DNA of 55,498 nt from Kiloniellaceae bacterium (GTDB lineage: Bacteria > Pseudomonadota > Alphaproteobacteria > Kiloniellales > Kiloniellaceae), in contig JAJFGK010000114.1 of the NCBI GenBank assembly GCA_021776195.1, positions 1 through 55,498 on the forward strand, written 5' to 3'. Numbering within the stretch: the stretch's first letter is position 1; each line of letters begins with the position of its first letter. The notes beneath the pieces were generated by a model. The model worked only from the letters and a program-made list of their open reading frames with translations. It searched no databases and was not told the origin of the DNA. Shown piece after piece: positions 37,258 through 48,887 of the stretch. The position numbers and the translations under genes are program-made.

Positions 37258-37743
37258 TCACCGATAGGGCGCATCAAGTGCGAGATTCTGGGCAATCTCC
37301 TGTTCCCAACGGTCGCCGTTCGCGAGCAGCTTTTCCTTGTTGTAGAAAAGCTCCTCGCGGGTCTCGGCCGCGAACTCGAAATTCGGCCCCTCGACGATGG
37401 CGTCGACCGGGCAGGCCTCCTGGCAGAAGCCGCAGTAGATGCACTTGGTCATGTCGATGTCGTAGCGCGTGGTGCGGCGGCTGCCGTCCTCGCGCGGTTC
37501 GGCCTCGATGGTGATGGCCTGGGCCGGACAGATCGCCTCGCAGAGCTTGCAGGCGATGCAGCGTTCTTCGCCGTTGGGATAGCGGCGCAGTACGTGCTCG
37601 CCGCGAAAGCGCGGACTGAGGGGTCCCTTCTCATAGGGGTAGTTGAGCGTTACCTTGGGGCGCCACATGTACTTGAAGGTCAGCCACATGCCGGACAGCA
37701 GCTCCCAGAGGAGAAAGCGCGTGCCGCGATCGACGAGATTCAT
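37258..37743 (-). CDS. nuoI: NADH-quinone oxidoreductase subunit I
   Basis: 161 residues, carrying clusters N6a and N6b. Two ferredoxin motifs: C62, C65, C68, C72 and C101, C104, C107, C111. An N-terminal amphipathic helix anchors it beside nuoH. The length and sequence resemble the mitochondrial TYKY subunit. Confidence 0.97.
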   Translation of the reverse strand: MNLVDRGTRFLLWELLSGMWLTFKYMWRPKVTLNYPYEKGPLSPRFRGEHVLRRYPNGEERCIACKLCEAICPAQAITIEAEPREDGSRRTTRYDIDMTKCIYCGFCQEACPVDAIVEGPNFEFAAETREELFYNKEKLLANGDRWEQEIAQNLALDAPYR

Positions 37744-37784
37744 GCGTTTCGTCCTATTCGTTCGCTGTCAGTTCGCGCCCGCCG

Positions 37785-38804
37785 TCATTTCGGCAGGTTG
37801 TCGGTAAAGACCAGGAAGCCCGAGACCAGAACCACCCAGAACAGCGACAGGGGCAGGAAGACCTTCCAGCCGAGCCGCATGAGCTGGTCGTAGCGAAACC
37901 GCGGGAAGGTCGCGCGCGCCCAGAGGAAAAAGAACAGCACCAGGGCGATCTTGCCAAAGAACCAGATCGGCCCGGGGATGAATTCGAGGAACGGGAACGG
38001 CGCCAGCCAGCCGCCGAGGAACAAGATGGCGGTCATGCCGCTCATCAGGATCATGTTCGCGTATTCGCCGAGGAAGAACATGGCAAAGGACATGGAGGAG
38101 TATTCGGCGAAGAAGCCCGCCACCAACTCGGATTCGCCCTCCGGCAGGTCGAAGGGCGAGCGGTTGGTTTCCGCCAGAACCGAGATGAAGAAGACCACGA
38201 ACATGGGAAAGAGCGGCAGCCAGTACCAGCCGAGCAGGCCGTAATCGCCGTCCTGGGCCCGCACGATGTCCGAGAGGTTCAGCGAGCCGACGCAGATCAG
38301 CACGGTGATGATGACGAAGCCCATGGAGACCTCGTAGGACACCATCTGCGCGGCCGAGCGCAGGGCACCGAGGAAAGGGTACTTCGAGTTCGACGCCCAA
38401 CCGGCCATGATCACGCCGTAGACGCCCAGGGAGGAGATCGCGAAGAGGTAGAGAATGCCCACGTTGATATCGGCGATCACCAGCCCCTCGTCGAAGGGAA
38501 TGACCGCCCAGCCGACCATGCCCAGGACAAAGGTCAGCATCGGCGCCATCACGAAGACGAGACGGCTGGCGCCGGAGGGCAGGATGGTCTCCTTGAAAAA
38601 GAGCTTGGCGGCATCGGCCAGGGGCTGAAACAGACCGAAGGGGCCGACCACGTTGGGGCCCTTGCGCAACTGCATGGCGCCGATCACCTTGCGCTCGGCA
38701 TAGGTCAAATAGGCCACGGCCCCCAGCAGCGGCACCACCACCAAAAGGATCTGCGCGACGATGATGATCGTCGGGAAAAGGTAGCCGTCCCAAAACTCAG
38801 CCAT
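37785..38804 (-). CDS. nuoH: NADH-quinone oxidoreductase subunit H
   Basis: 339 residues from the ATG at 38804, overlapping the nuoG end by 8 bases. Eight membrane helices; it forms the quinone-binding chamber. Conserved [15 protein letters not shown] and [17 protein letters not shown] loops are complete. Confidence 0.97.
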   Translation of the reverse strand: MAEFWDGYLFPTIIIVAQILLVVVPLLGAVAYLTYAERKVIGAMQLRKGPNVVGPFGLFQPLADAAKLFFKETILPSGASRLVFVMAPMLTFVLGMVGWAVIPFDEGLVIADINVGILYLFAISSLGVYGVIMAGWASNSKYPFLGALRSAAQMVSYEVSMGFVIITVLICVGSLNLSDIVRAQDGDYGLLGWYWLPLFPMFVVFFISVLAETNRSPFDLPEGESELVAGFFAEYSSMSFAMFFLGEYANMILMSGMTAILFLGGWLAPFPFLEFIPGPIWFFGKIALVLFFFLWARATFPRFRYDQLMRLGWKVFLPLSLFWVVLVSGFLVFTDNLPK

Positions 38805-40860
38805 CGGTTCCCGTGGCCTCCTGCTTGCCGGAGACGAAGATTGCGCTGCACTCGGCCATGGTTTCCGACGCACGGCTGATCGGATCGGTCATGTAGAAAT
38901 TCTCGACCGCACCGCTCAAGGGTCCGTCCTCGACCGGGCCTTCGGTACCGAAGGGCTCCCACGCCGCCGGCTGGATCTGGTCGACCGCGGCGAAGAGCGG
39001 ATTGCCGGCGATCAGGCGCTGGCGCAGCTCGCCCAGGTTATCGTAGGGCAGAGGCTCGCCCAGGACGCCGGAAATCGCCCGCAGGATGGTCCAGTCCTCG
39101 CGCGCCTCGCCCGGTGGGAAGGCTGCGACCCGGCCAAGCTGCACCCGGCCTTCGGTGTTCACATAGGTCCCGTTCTTTTCGGTGTAGGCGGCGCCGGGCA
39201 GGATCACGTCGGCACGGTGGGCGCCGGCGTCGCCGTGGTGGCCCTGATAGACCACGAAGGCCTTGCCCAGACGGCTCATATCGATTTCGTCGGCGCCGAG
39301 CAGCCATACCAGTTCGATCGAGCCGGCACTGGCGCCGGCCAGGATTCCCGCCAGGTCGAGCCCGCCTTCGCCGGGCAGGAACCCCAGCTCGAGCCCACCG
39401 ACGCGGGCCGCCGCGTTGTGCAGCAGGTTGAAGCCGTTCCAGCCCTCCTTGACCATGCCGAAGTCATCGGCCAGCTTGCGCACCAGGGCCAGGACGGCGG
39501 CACCGTCGGACCGCCGCAGCGGCCCCATGCCCAAGATCACCATCGGCCTTTCGGCATCGCGCAGCACCTGGGCGAAGCTCCCCTCCCCGGCCGCCAGGGC
39601 CTTCAGGGATTCGGTGCCGGCGCCGAGGTATTCGACCGGATAGGTCAGGTCGGCGGGCTCGCCGATCAGCCCCACCTTGATGCCGCTTGCGATGAAGGTC
39701 TTGCGCAGCCGGGCATTGATCAAGGCCGCCTCCCGGCGCGGGTTGGCCCCGATAATGAGGCAGGCATCGGCCTCTTCGATCCCGGCGATGGTCGTGTTGA
39801 ACAGGCGGCCGGCGCGCGCCGCGGGATCGATCTTGGCGCCGTCTTGGCGGCAATCCATATTCGCCGAGCCCAGCCCGGTCATGAGGTCGCCCAGCGCCAG
39901 CATCGATTCGACGTCGCAGAGATCGCCGGCGATGGCAGCCATCTTGTCGCCGGACAGGCCCTTGGCCTTTTCCGCGATCGCAGCGAAGGCTTCGTCCCAG
40001 GAGCAGGCCTCGAGCTTGCCGGCGTCATTGCGCCGATAGGGCCGGTCCAGGCGTTGCCGCCCCAGGCCGTCGCAGGCATAGCGGGTCTTGTCCGAAATCC
40101 ACTCTTCGTTGATGTCCTCGTGCAGGCGCGGCAGGACCCGCATGACCTCGCGGCCACGGCAATCGATGCGAATGTTCGAGCCGACTGCATCCATGACGTC
40201 GACCGAGGAGGTCTTGCGCAGCTCCCAGGAGCGCGCCGTGAAGGCGTAGGGCCGTGACGTCAAGGCACCCACGGGACAGACGTCGACCAGATTGCCCGAC
40301 AGCTCGGAATCGATGGCCTGCTCCAGGGTGGTGATCTCGGCATGCTCGCCGCGATTGACCAGTCCCATGCCCTCAACACCGGCGATCTCGGTGGCGAAGC
40401 GGACACAGCGGGTGCACTGGATGCAGCGGGTCATGATCGTCTGGATCAGCGGCCCCATGTACTTTTCTTTGACCGCCCGCTTGTTCTCGTCGTAGCGGCT
40501 GTGGTCATAGCCGAAGGCCATGGCCTGATCCTGCAGGTCGCATTCGCCGCCCTGATCGCAGATCGGGCAGTCCAGCGGGTGATTGATCAGGAGGAACTCC
40601 ATCACGCCCTGGCGCGCCTTTTTGACCTTCGGCGTATCGGTCTTGATCACCATGCCCTCGCCCACCGGCATGGCGCAGGAGGCGATGGGCTTGGGCGCGC
40701 GCTCCATCTCGACCAGGCACATGCGGCAATTGCCGGCGACCGACAGGCGCTCGTGGTAGCAGAAGCGCGGAATTTCGGCGCCGGCGAGCTCGCAGGCCTG
40801 CAGCACCGTCAGGCCGGCGGGCACCTCGATCTCCTGGCCGTCGATCGTCAGCTTCGGCAT
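38797..40860 (-). CDS. nuoG: NADH-quinone oxidoreductase subunit G
   Basis: 687 residues, the 75-kDa-type subunit of the peripheral arm. [2Fe-2S] N1b ligands C34, C45, C48 and C62; then the H-x-x-x-C-x-x-C-x-x-x-x-x-C site of N5 ([14 protein letters not shown]) and C-I-Q-C-T-R-C of N4; the rest is a molybdopterin-oxidoreductase-like domain without cofactor. The short length lacks the E. coli extra domain, as in mitochondria. Confidence 0.97.
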   Translation of the reverse strand: MPKLTIDGQEIEVPAGLTVLQACELAGAEIPRFCYHERLSVAGNCRMCLVEMERAPKPIASCAMPVGEGMVIKTDTPKVKKARQGVMEFLLINHPLDCPICDQGGECDLQDQAMAFGYDHSRYDENKRAVKEKYMGPLIQTIMTRCIQCTRCVRFATEIAGVEGMGLVNRGEHAEITTLEQAIDSELSGNLVDVCPVGALTSRPYAFTARSWELRKTSSVDVMDAVGSNIRIDCRGREVMRVLPRLHEDINEEWISDKTRYACDGLGRQRLDRPYRRNDAGKLEACSWDEAFAAIAEKAKGLSGDKMAAIAGDLCDVESMLALGDLMTGLGSANMDCRQDGAKIDPAARAGRLFNTTIAGIEEADACLIIGANPRREAALINARLRKTFIASGIKVGLIGEPADLTYPVEYLGAGTESLKALAAGEGSFAQVLRDAERPMVILGMGPLRRSDGAAVLALVRKLADDFGMVKEGWNGFNLLHNAAARVGGLELGFLPGEGGLDLAGILAGASAGSIELVWLLGADEIDMSRLGKAFVVYQGHHGDAGAHRADVILPGAAYTEKNGTYVNTEGRVQLGRVAAFPPGEAREDWTILRAISGVLGEPLPYDNLGELRQRLIAGNPLFAAVDQIQPAAWEPFGTEGPVEDGPLSGAVENFYMTDPISRASETMAECSAIFVSGKQEATGTDG

Positions 40861-40886
40861 GGCCTACTCCTCATCCCGCGGCGCAT

Positions 40887-42163
<1,277 letters not shown>

Positions 42164-42164
<1 letters not shown>

Positions 42165-42829
42165 CAGCCGTCCTCCCCTCGCGGCGCGGCGGCGGCATCC
42201 GGGCTGTCCGTTCCGCCAGTGCCCGCCGGCACCTCGAGCAGCGTATTCGGCCCGCCTTCGGGCGCCGAACAGCTCCGGCCGCCCTGCGGCCCTATCGGTA
42301 CGTCCCGGCCGGCGCGCAGGTCCTCGACAATCGCCGCCATGCGCTCGGCCGTCAGATCCTCGTAGTAGTCGTCGTTGATCTGCACCATCGGCGCGTTGCA
42401 GCAGGCGCCCAGACACTCGACCTCCATCACGGTAAAGAGGCCGTCCGCGCTGCTGCCGCCGAGCGCATCGATACCGCAGGTCTCGAGGCAGGCCCGGGTG
42501 ATATCGTCGGAGCCTTGCGCCCAGCAGGTCGTGGTCCGGCAGACCTGGATCAAGTGACGCCCGACCGGCTTCAGATTGAACATGGTGTAGAAAGTGGCCA
42601 CCTCGTAGGTGCGGATCGGCGCTACATCCAGGTAGTTGGCGACATAGTCGATCGCCTGCTTGGAGAGCCAGCCGTCGTTCTGGCGCTGCGCCAGGTCGAG
42701 CAGCGGGATGATTGCGCTGGCCTGACGGTCCTCGGGATAGCGCGCGCAGATCGCCTTGGCCCGGGCCTCGGTTTCGGCGTCAAAGCTGAAATCGCCCGGA
42801 TCGCCCGCGGCGTAACTCGTTACCCTCAT
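42164..42829 (-). CDS. nuoE: NADH-quinone oxidoreductase subunit E
   Basis: 221 residues. Thioredoxin-like [2Fe-2S] N1a subunit; ligands C97, C102, C139 and C143. The core ends near residue 180, and a Gly/Pro/Ala-rich tail of about 40 residues is added. The ATG at 42829 overlaps the nuoD stop (ATGA). Confidence 0.97.
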
Positions 42830-44004
42830 CGGTCGACCTCTCCGAAGACGATATCCATCGAGCCGAGAACCGCCACGCTGTCCGCCAGCATGTGGCCCTT
42901 GCACATGAAGTCCATGGCCGCCAGGTGGGAGAAACCCGGGGCGCGGATTTTGCAGCGGTAGGGCTTGTTGGTGCCGTCGGCAACGAGGTAGACGCCGAAC
43001 TCGCCCTTGGGCGCCTCGACCGCGGCGTAGACCTCGCCCGGCGGCACGTGGTAGCCCTCGGTGTAGAGTTTGAAGTGATGGATCAGTGCCTCCATCGACT
43101 GCTTCATCTCACCGCGCTTGGGCGGTGTGATCTTGTGGTCGGCGGTCTGCACAGGACCATCGGGCATGTTTTTGCAGCACTGCTCCATGATCTTGAGGCT
43201 TTGGTGCATCTCTTCGATGCGGCAGAGATAGCGGTCGAAACAATCGCCGTTCTTGCCCACCGGGATGTCGAAATCGAAGTCCTCATAGGAATCGTAGGGC
43301 TGGGATTTGCGCAGATCCCAGGCGACGCCGGAGCCGCGCAGCATCGGACCGCTGAAGCCCCAGTCGTAACAGTCTTCGACCGTAACCGTACCGATATCGA
43401 CCGTGCGCTGACGGAAGATCCGGTTCTGGGTCAGCAGCCCCTCCATATCGGCGATCACCTGGGGAAAGGTGCCGCAGAAGGTCAGGATGTCCTCGAGCAG
43501 GCCCGCCGGCAGATCCTGGTGGACTCCGCCCGGCCGGAAATAGGCGGCATGCAGACGCGCGCCCGACGCGCGCTCATAGAACTCCATCAGCTTCTCGCGT
43601 TCCTCGAAGCCCCAGAGGATCGGCGTCATGGCCCCGACATCGATGGCGAAGGTGGTGATGTTCAAGAGGTGGTTCAGGATGCGGCCGATTTCGCAGTAGA
43701 GCACCCGGATGTACTGCCCCCGTTTGGGCACCTCGATCCCCAAGAGCCGTTCGGTGGCCAGGGCAAAGGCGTGCTCCTGGTTCATCGGCGCGACATAGTC
43801 GAGACGGTCGAAATAGGGCACCGCCTGGAGATAGGTCTTCTGCTCGATCAGCTTTTCGGTGCCGCGGTGCAGCAGGCCGATGTGCGGGTCGGCGCGCTCG
43901 ATGATCTCGCCGTCCAACTCCAGGACCAGCCGCAGCACGCCGTGGGCCGCGGGATGCTGCGGCCCGAAGTTCAAGGTCATCGGCTTGATCTGCACCTCGG
44001 CCAT
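42826..44004 (-). CDS. nuoD: NADH-quinone oxidoreductase subunit D
   Basis: 392 residues, 49-kDa-type subunit, related to [NiFe]-hydrogenase large subunits but without the metal site. [11 protein letters not shown] (12-22) lines the quinone site. It starts in a one-base overlap with nuoC. Confidence 0.97.
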   Translation of the reverse strand: MAEVQIKPMTLNFGPQHPAAHGVLRLVLELDGEIIERADPHIGLLHRGTEKLIEQKTYLQAVPYFDRLDYVAPMNQEHAFALATERLLGIEVPKRGQYIRVLYCEIGRILNHLLNITTFAIDVGAMTPILWGFEEREKLMEFYERASGARLHAAYFRPGGVHQDLPAGLLEDILTFCGTFPQVIADMEGLLTQNRIFRQRTVDIGTVTVEDCYDWGFSGPMLRGSGVAWDLRKSQPYDSYEDFDFDIPVGKNGDCFDRYLCRIEEMHQSLKIMEQCCKNMPDGPVQTADHKITPPKRGEMKQSMEALIHHFKLYTEGYHVPPGEVYAAVEAPKGEFGVYLVADGTNKPYRCKIRAPGFSHLAAMDFMCKGHMLADSVAVLGSMDIVFGEVDR

Positions 44005-44627
44005 CAGCCCTGCTCCTGCTTTCCCTCTTCGCCTTCGGCCTTTTCATCCCCGGGCAGCTGCAGCATGCCCTCCCAGGGCGACAGGAAATCGAAGGTGCGG
44101 AACTCCTGGGTCAACTTGACCGGCTCGTAGACCACCCGGCCCAACTCGGGGTCGTAGCGCACCTCGACATAGCCGGTGACCGGAAAGTCCTTGCGCAGCG
44201 GGTGGCCTTCGAAGCCGTAGTCCGTGAGGATGCGCCGCAGGTCGGGATGGTCGGAAAAGAGCACGCCGTAGAGGTCCCAGGCCTCGCGCTCGAACCAGTT
44301 GGCCGCGGAGAAGATCCCGCAAGCCGACGGCACGGCGGTCGCCTCGTCGGTCGCCACCTTCACCCTTATGCGCTGGTTCAGCTTGGGCGACAGCAGATGA
44401 TAGACGATCTCCAGGCGCTCCTCTCGGTCGAGATAATCGGCGCCGCAGAGGTCGATCAGGATGCGGAACTGACAGTGCTGGTCGTCGCGCAGAAAAGTCA
44501 GGACCTTCAGCACCTCGTCGCGGCGCGCCAGCAGGGTGAGCTCGCCCGTGGCGACCTGGAGGCCGAGAATGCTCTCTGCCTGGGCGGCCTCGATATATTC
44601 CCCGAGATCTTGCAGCGCTTGCGTCAT
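44004..44627 (-). CDS. nuoC: NADH-quinone oxidoreductase subunit C
   Basis: 207 residues, 30-kDa subunit; signature [22 protein letters not shown] and [14 protein letters not shown] are intact. The C-terminal 15 residues are Glu/Gly-rich. It is separated from nuoB by 55 bases. Confidence 0.97.
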   Translation of the reverse strand: MTQALQDLGEYIEAAQAESILGLQVATGELTLLARRDEVLKVLTFLRDDQHCQFRILIDLCGADYLDREERLEIVYHLLSPKLNQRIRVKVATDEATAVPSACGIFSAANWFEREAWDLYGVLFSDHPDLRRILTDYGFEGHPLRKDFPVTGYVEVRYDPELGRVVYEPVKLTQEFRTFDFLSPWEGMLQLPGDEKAEGEEGKQEQG

Positions 44628-44682
44628 GGTCAGGCTCGCACGCTATCCAAAAGGTCCATCGGATCCAAGAAACTCACCGGCG

Positions 44683-45252
44683 TTATCGTGACAACCCGGC
44701 TTCGCGCCGGATCTTCTTTTGCAGTTGAATGAGGCCGTAGAGCAGGGCTTCGGCGGTCGGCGGACAGCCCGGCACGTAGATGTCGACCGGCACGATACGA
44801 TCGCAACCGCGGACCACCGAATAGGAGTAGTGGTAGTAGCCGCCGCCATTGGCACAAGAGCCCATGGACAGCACCCAGCGCGGCTCGGGCATCTGGTCGT
44901 AGACCGTGCGCAAGGCCGGCGCCATCTTGTTGGTCAGGGTCCCGGCGACGATCATGACGTCGGACTGCCGCGGACTGGGCCGAAAGACCATGCCGAAACG
45001 GTCGATGTCATAGCGGCTGCAGGCGGTGTGCATCATTTCCACGGCACAGCAGGCCAAGCCGAAGGTCATGGGCCAGAGCGAACCCGACTGGGCCCAGCCG
45101 GCCAGCTTGTCGACGCTGGAAAGGATGAAGCCCTTCTCGGTCAATTCCTGATTGACCCGCCGCAGGATCGCATCCTGGCCCGGCACGCCCTGTGCTGCCG
45201 CACTGGTGACCGAAGACCCTTGAGCGGCCGCGGCCTGATCGCCTACTCCCAT
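44683..45252 (-). CDS. nuoB: NADH-quinone oxidoreductase subunit B
   Basis: 189 residues. It carries cluster N2, the last electron carrier before quinone, on the tandem C68-C69 plus C133 and C163. The first 25 residues are an Ala/Gln-rich extension. The ATG at 45252 lies inside the nuoA end (10-base overlap). Confidence 0.97.
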   Translation of the reverse strand: MGVGDQAAAAQGSSVTSAAAQGVPGQDAILRRVNQELTEKGFILSSVDKLAGWAQSGSLWPMTFGLACCAVEMMHTACSRYDIDRFGMVFRPSPRQSDVMIVAGTLTNKMAPALRTVYDQMPEPRWVLSMGSCANGGGYYHYSYSVVRGCDRIVPVDIYVPGCPPTAEALLYGLIQLQKKIRREAGLSR

Positions 45253-45608
45253 TCCAGCGCGCCCTTCTTCCACTCGTAGACAAAACCGATCGTCAGAATC
45301 CCCAGGAACACCACCATGGACCAGAACCCGAAGAGCCCGATATCCCCCAGCGACACCGCCCAGGGGAAGAGAAAGGCCACTTCCAGGTCGAAGATGATGA
45401 AGAGGATCGCGACCAGGTAAAAGCGAACGTCGAAGCGGCCGCGCGCATCGTCGAAAGCCTCGAAGCCGCATTCGTAGGGCGAGGCTTTTTCCGAGTCCGG
45501 CCGCTGCCGGGCAACGATGTAGGACGCGACGAACATCACCACGGCAAGGCCGATGGCAATGCCAAGGAAGAGTAGTATGGGAAGGTATTCGGCAAGCAGA
45601 TCCTGCAT
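45243..45608 (-). CDS. nuoA: NADH-quinone oxidoreductase subunit A
   Basis: 121 residues from the ATG at 45608 (GGGGATCG upstream). Three membrane helices and the conserved Y-E-C-G-F-E loop. First gene of the nuoA-N operon. Confidence 0.96.
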   Translation of the reverse strand: MQDLLAEYLPILLFLGIAIGLAVVMFVASYIVARQRPDSEKASPYECGFEAFDDARGRFDVRFYLVAILFIIFDLEVAFLFPWAVSLGDIGLFGFWSMVVFLGILTIGFVYEWKKGALEWE

Positions 45609-45911
45609 CGATCCCCTCTCTTTCAACGGCGCTCCCAACCCCACTCAGGCAGAAAGTCCGTGCCCCCAAAACTATGCCCCCGCATGGCGGTCAGTCGGGC
45701 CCGGACCGCGCGGCAGTCTTAGACGCGCCACCTGCGCCGTGCAAGACCTTCCTGGCCTCGTCCGGGCGCGGCGAATCGCCTCGCCGAACTATAGGACTCC
45801 CCCGTCAACGCGAAAAGCGCGAACTTGGACTTGGAAACGCTACCTCTGGGATCAACCCGCGATCGACGGCGGCGCCGGGCGAAAGAGAAGGTCGCCCGGA
45901 AACGGCTGCGG
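45609..45911. other. Upstream region of nuoA
   Basis: About 300 bases without a supported gene. It separates nuoA from a small secreted protein on the same strand and carries a candidate nuo promoter at 45788-45816. Confidence 0.5.
45788..45816 (-). promoter_or_regulatory. Candidate nuo operon promoter
   Basis: On the minus strand TATAGT (45793-45788) is a good -10; TTTTCG 17 bases upstream is a weak -35. It would give a leader of about 175 bases before nuoA. Confidence 0.35.
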
Positions 45912-46295
45912 CTAGTCCAGGATGTTGACGCAACTGCCGCCTTCGCAGCCCCCGCCGGGATCGATCACGGTATCCGTGTGACGGCCGCCGCCACCGCCGC
46001 CACCGCCCCAGCCACCGGGGTTGGCGGATTGCTGGCCATATCCCCCGCCGCCAAGAGACAGCGGCACGGAATTGCCGTAACCGTCATAGAGGTACTGCCC
46101 ATCCCAGGCATAGGCGCCACCGTGCAGGCTGACGCCGGTCGCCTGTTGAATCTGCATCACGACGGTCGGATGGACTGGCTGCCCGTTGATGAACACCTGT
46201 TGATGACCGCCCTGGGCCGGAACGCTGGCAAGGCTGAGCGTTGCGATGAGGGCGGCGACGATCAAGCCGGATTTCAAGGGGGACGGAAAACTCAT
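45912..46295 (-). CDS. Small secreted Gly-rich protein
   Basis: 127 residues; not a family I recognise. A signal peptide (about 1-28, ending V-P-A-Q). The mature part has a short domain with Q-Q-V-F-I-N-G-Q and a Y-A-W-D-G-Q-Y-L-Y-D motif, then a Gly-rich stretch and two cysteines near the end (G-C-E-G-G-S-C) that could form a disulfide. Exported; role unknown. Confidence 0.6.
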   Translation of the reverse strand: MSFPSPLKSGLIVAALIATLSLASVPAQGGHQQVFINGQPVHPTVVMQIQQATGVSLHGGAYAWDGQYLYDGYGNSVPLSLGGGGYGQQSANPGGWGGGGGGGGRHTDTVIDPGGGCEGGSCVNILD

Positions 46296-46636
46296 TGCTG
46301 GTCTCCTTTTGAACAGGGGCCGTTCACCGGGAGCCTGGACGGCGAGTTTTCTGGGACCTGTTTAAAATGTCCATTTGAAATGGGCGCACTCTTTGTTCGG
46401 CTCAAACCCACGCGCCGCTCTGCACCGTAAAACTTCTAGCACCCGAACTCGTGGGTTCATGCGGCCGTCCAGGCCAGTGACAGATTACGATGGATGGATC
46501 CTCGCACAGACCGAAAGCTGAAGAAGTGATAGCCATCACACCTTTCTGAAATCGCCCCTGGCATCGCCCCTGACATCGGCGCCCGACCGACACAAAGCAG
46601 ATGACATGACGGGCCTCGGCGTGTATGCCTGGGCGC
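46296..46636. other. Intergenic region before the DAHP synthase leader
   Basis: No gene seen. It contains a 13-base palindrome CCATTTGAAATGG (46371-46383), which could be an operator, and two tandem 12-base repeats (46551-46574). The promoter of the leader must lie here, but no strong -35/-10 pair stands out. Confidence 0.4.
46551..46574. repeat. Two 12-base tandem repeats
   Basis: ATCGCCCCTGGC is followed directly by ATCGCCCCTGAC (one difference). Read on the minus strand the unit GATGCCAGGGGC resembles the repeats at 37186 and 14326. Confidence 0.7.
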
Positions 46637-46717
46637 ATGACCCAGCCGTTCGCCGCTTTTTCGATCTTTTTTGGCTATCCGGGCCCACAGGCGGACGGAG
46701 GGGATCGTATGTTCTAA
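46637..46717 (+). CDS. Phenylalanine-rich leader peptide of the DAHP synthase attenuator
   Basis: A 26-residue open frame whose residues 5, 8, 11, 12 and 26 are Phe and residue 14 is Tyr. It ends 27 bases before a perfect intrinsic terminator and 87 bases before the DAHP synthase ATG. The cluster of Phe codons lies between the protector and antiterminator strands (see the attenuator entry), the standard arrangement for ribosome-mediated attenuation. The ribosome binding site is weak (CCTGGG upstream). Its role is as a sensor of charged tRNA-Phe, not as a functional protein; this is inferred from layout. Confidence 0.8.
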   Translation: MTQPFAAFSIFFGYPGPQADGGDRMF

Positions 46718-46770
46718 ACTCGATAGACAAACGACACCGAACCAACCGCCAGCTCTCTGGCGGTTTTTTT
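46646..46770 (+). promoter_or_regulatory. Transcription attenuator (protector/antiterminator)
   Basis: Four pairing strands are visible. Strand 1, CCGTTCGCC (46646-46654), pairs fully with strand 2, GGCGGACGG (46690-46698), with one G-U. Strand 2 can instead pair at 7 of 9 positions with strand 3, CCAACCGCC (46742-46750). Strand 3 otherwise forms the terminator with strand 4. A ribosome stalled at Phe codons 8-12 would cover strand 1 and free strand 2, so strand 3 is captured and the synthase is transcribed. Confidence 0.8.
46744..46770 (+). terminator. Intrinsic terminator of the attenuator
   Basis: AACCGCCAG (46744-46752) and CTGGCGGTT (46757-46765) form a perfect 9-bp stem with loop CTCT, followed by T-run to 46770. 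It lies upstream of the gene, not after one. Confidence 0.92.
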
Positions 46771-46804
46771 GTGGCCGCCGGGAGCCTGACAAAGGAACCC
46801 GACG

Positions 46805-47869
46805 ATGACGATACTCACCGACGATCTGAGAATCCGGAAAATTAGGGAACTGGTCTCCCCGGAGACCCTGCTGGACGGCATTCCCGCGACCGCGTCCGCG
46901 ACCAGAACCGTGCAGAGCAGCCGGGACGCCATCCACCAGATCCTGAACGGAGAGGACGACCGCCTGCTCGTGGTGATCGGCCCCTGCTCGGTTCACGATC
47001 CCCAGGCAGCCCTCGACTACGCCCGGCGCCTTGCCGCCATCCGCCGCGAGCTTGCCGGCACGCTGGAAATCGTGATGCGGATCTACTTCGCCAAGCCCCG
47101 CACCACGATTGGCTGGAAGGGGCTGATCAACGACCCGCACCTCGACAGCTCTTTCGATATCAACAGCGGTCTCGGAACGGCGCGCAAGCTCTTGGCCGAA
47201 GTCAACGAACTCGGTGTGCCGGCCGGCTGCGAGTTCCTGGACACGACGGTACCGCAGTACATCGCCGATCTCGTCGGTTGGGCCGCCATCGGCGCGCGCA
47301 CGACCGAAAGTCAGGTTCACCGAGAGTTGGCCTCGGGTGTGTCCTGCCCCGTCGGCTTCAAGAACAGCACCGCAGGGGACGTGAAAATCGCCATCGACGC
47401 CGTGCGGTCGGCCGCCCATCCGCATCATTTCATGGCGGTCACGAAGAACGGCCGCTCGGCCATAGCCGAGACCACGGGCAACGCCGACTGTCACGTGATC
47501 CTGCGCGGCGGGGTAACGCCCAACTACGATGCCGCATCAGTGGACGCCGCCTGCCGGGCGGCGGAGGCATCGGGCATACGCGGTATTGTCATGATCGACA
47601 CCAGCCATGCCAACTCCGGCAAGAAGCCGGAAAACCAGCCGCTGGTCGCCCGGAACATCGCGGCGCAGATAGCCGGCGGCGAAGACCGTATTCTCGGGCT
47701 GCTGATCGAGAGCAATCTGGTTGCCGGGCGCCAGGACCTGGGCAGGGGGCCGCTGACCTACGGTCAGTCCATCACCGACGGCTGCATCGACTGGGACAGC
47801 TCGGTGGCGCTGCTGCACGATCTGGCCGAGGCCGTTACGGCTCGGCGCCGCGCAGCCGGTTCGCGATGA
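46805..47869 (+). CDS. aroG: Type I DAHP synthase (AroG-like)
   Basis: 354 residues. 3-deoxy-7-phosphoheptulonate synthase condenses phosphoenolpyruvate with erythrose-4-phosphate, the first step of the shikimate pathway. The type I core is clear: L-L-V-V-I-G-P-C-S-V-H-D-P, K-P-R-T-T-I-G-W-K-G-L-I-N-D-P, G-A-R-T-T-E-S-Q-V-H-R-E and metal-binding C, H, E, D positions. The N-terminus (T-D-D-L-R-I-R-K-I-R-E-L) keeps the two Asp of the Phe-binding site of E. coli AroG, and the overall match is closer to AroG than AroF. Control by Phe at both enzyme and RNA level is therefore likely. Confidence 0.93.
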   Translation: MTILTDDLRIRKIRELVSPETLLDGIPATASATRTVQSSRDAIHQILNGEDDRLLVVIGPCSVHDPQAALDYARRLAAIRRELAGTLEIVMRIYFAKPRTTIGWKGLINDPHLDSSFDINSGLGTARKLLAEVNELGVPAGCEFLDTTVPQYIADLVGWAAIGARTTESQVHRELASGVSCPVGFKNSTAGDVKIAIDAVRSAAHPHHFMAVTKNGRSAIAETTGNADCHVILRGGVTPNYDAASVDAACRAAEASGIRGIVMIDTSHANSGKKPENQPLVARNIAAQIAGGEDRILGLLIESNLVAGRQDLGRGPLTYGQSITDGCIDWDSSVALLHDLAEAVTARRRAAGSR

Positions 47870-47968
47870 TGGGGTCACGGTTTCATTGGCGGCGCAAACC
47901 CGCTAGCTTTTATTGGGGCGAACACAAGTCTTCCGGGAAATCCCTGCTCGGCAAACATGAGGTTGGAC

Positions 47969-48511
47969 ATGCCGCTGCGTCGGTTGTTGTGTCTGGTGGC
48001 GTTCTTGGTCGTCTGTTGGTCGGACGCGGCCCAGGCCGAGACCCGGATCGAGGACTTCTTCGGAGTCTACAAGGGCGAGGGAGTTGCCAGCGATCACTTC
48101 GGCCAGTTCATCCGCAGCAAGCGCGACTTCGAGCTGACCATCGGCCCCCTGCCCGGCGGCGGCTTCGAGGTCGCCTGGTCCACGGTCAAGCGCAAGGGCA
48201 GCGATCCCGAGGCGTTGGAGACCGAGGTATCGAAGCACAGGGCGCGGTTTCGGCCATCCAACCGGTCCGGGGTGTTCCAGGATGTCGAAAACGGGATAGC
48301 CTTCGGGCCTGGCCCGATCACCTGGGCCCGACTCGAGGAAAAACTTCTGGTGGTCTATCGCATGGAAATCGACGGTGACGGCGTGGGAGAAATGCACGTC
48401 TATCAGCGCAGGCTGACCGCCGAGGGACTGGAGCTGTTGTTTACCGCGACCCGTGACAACACCCAGGTCCGCTCGGTCCGTGGCAGCTACCGAAAGCAGA
48501 AGAGCCGCTAG
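47969..48511 (+). CDS. Secreted hypothetical protein
   Basis: 180 residues from the ATG at 47969 (GAGG upstream); an in-frame ATG 12 bases earlier is possible. A signal peptide ends A-A-Q-A at about residue 23. The mature part begins with I-E-D-F-F-G-V-Y-K-G-E-G and alternates short strands, resembling small lipocalin-like periplasmic proteins. Family not identified. It stops directly before a GNAT remnant. Confidence 0.65.
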   Translation: MPLRRLLCLVAFLVVCWSDAAQAETRIEDFFGVYKGEGVASDHFGQFIRSKRDFELTIGPLPGGGFEVAWSTVKRKGSDPEALETEVSKHRARFRPSNRSGVFQDVENGIAFGPGPITWARLEEKLLVVYRMEIDGDGVGEMHVYQRRLTAEGLELLFTATRDNTQVRSVRGSYRKQKSR

Positions 48512-48784
48512 AAAGCGCAGGGACAAGGCATCGGCGGCGCGCTTCTCGATCTGTGGCTCGCGAGGGCGCGCAGATTGGACGTGACCGGCGTTCACGTCGG
48601 GACCAATGCGAGGAACCACCGCGCCATTCGGTTCTGGGAAAAACACGGCTTCGAGCGAATTCGGATGGCCGGGCCTTCCGACAAGGGCGGACCGGTCTGG
48701 CTCGGTCTTCGCCTCGGTGGCGCGGCGCTGGAGCCTGGAAATCTGGGTGTCGATGGATCAGGGAGGGCCCAGGTGGGTCCTTAG
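48512..48784 (+). pseudogene. 5'-truncated GNAT acetyltransferase remnant
   Basis: In frame from 48512 the sequence gives the acetyl-CoA motif Q-G-Q-G-I-G-G-A-L-L, then T-N-A-R-N-H-R-A-I-R-F-W-E-K-H-G-F, the hallmark of the C-terminal half of GNAT enzymes. The N-terminal half is missing: the remnant begins right after the stop of the upstream gene. It is probably the scar of a deletion that joined the two. No start codon with a ribosome site. Confidence 0.75.
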
Positions 48785-48887
48785 TAGACTTTCCATCCCT
48801 GCCGCTTCGTGCAGAGTCAGAAGTCTTTCTGAAGGGAGATGACGGAGAGCGTCGTCTTCGAAATATTGGGGCCAATAAGGAGGTATC

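Noticed and set aside
46606..46845. A 79-residue frame overlapping the leader region
   Set aside because: It runs through the terminator and into the DAHP synthase start in another frame; the 26-residue Phe-rich frame explains the region better.
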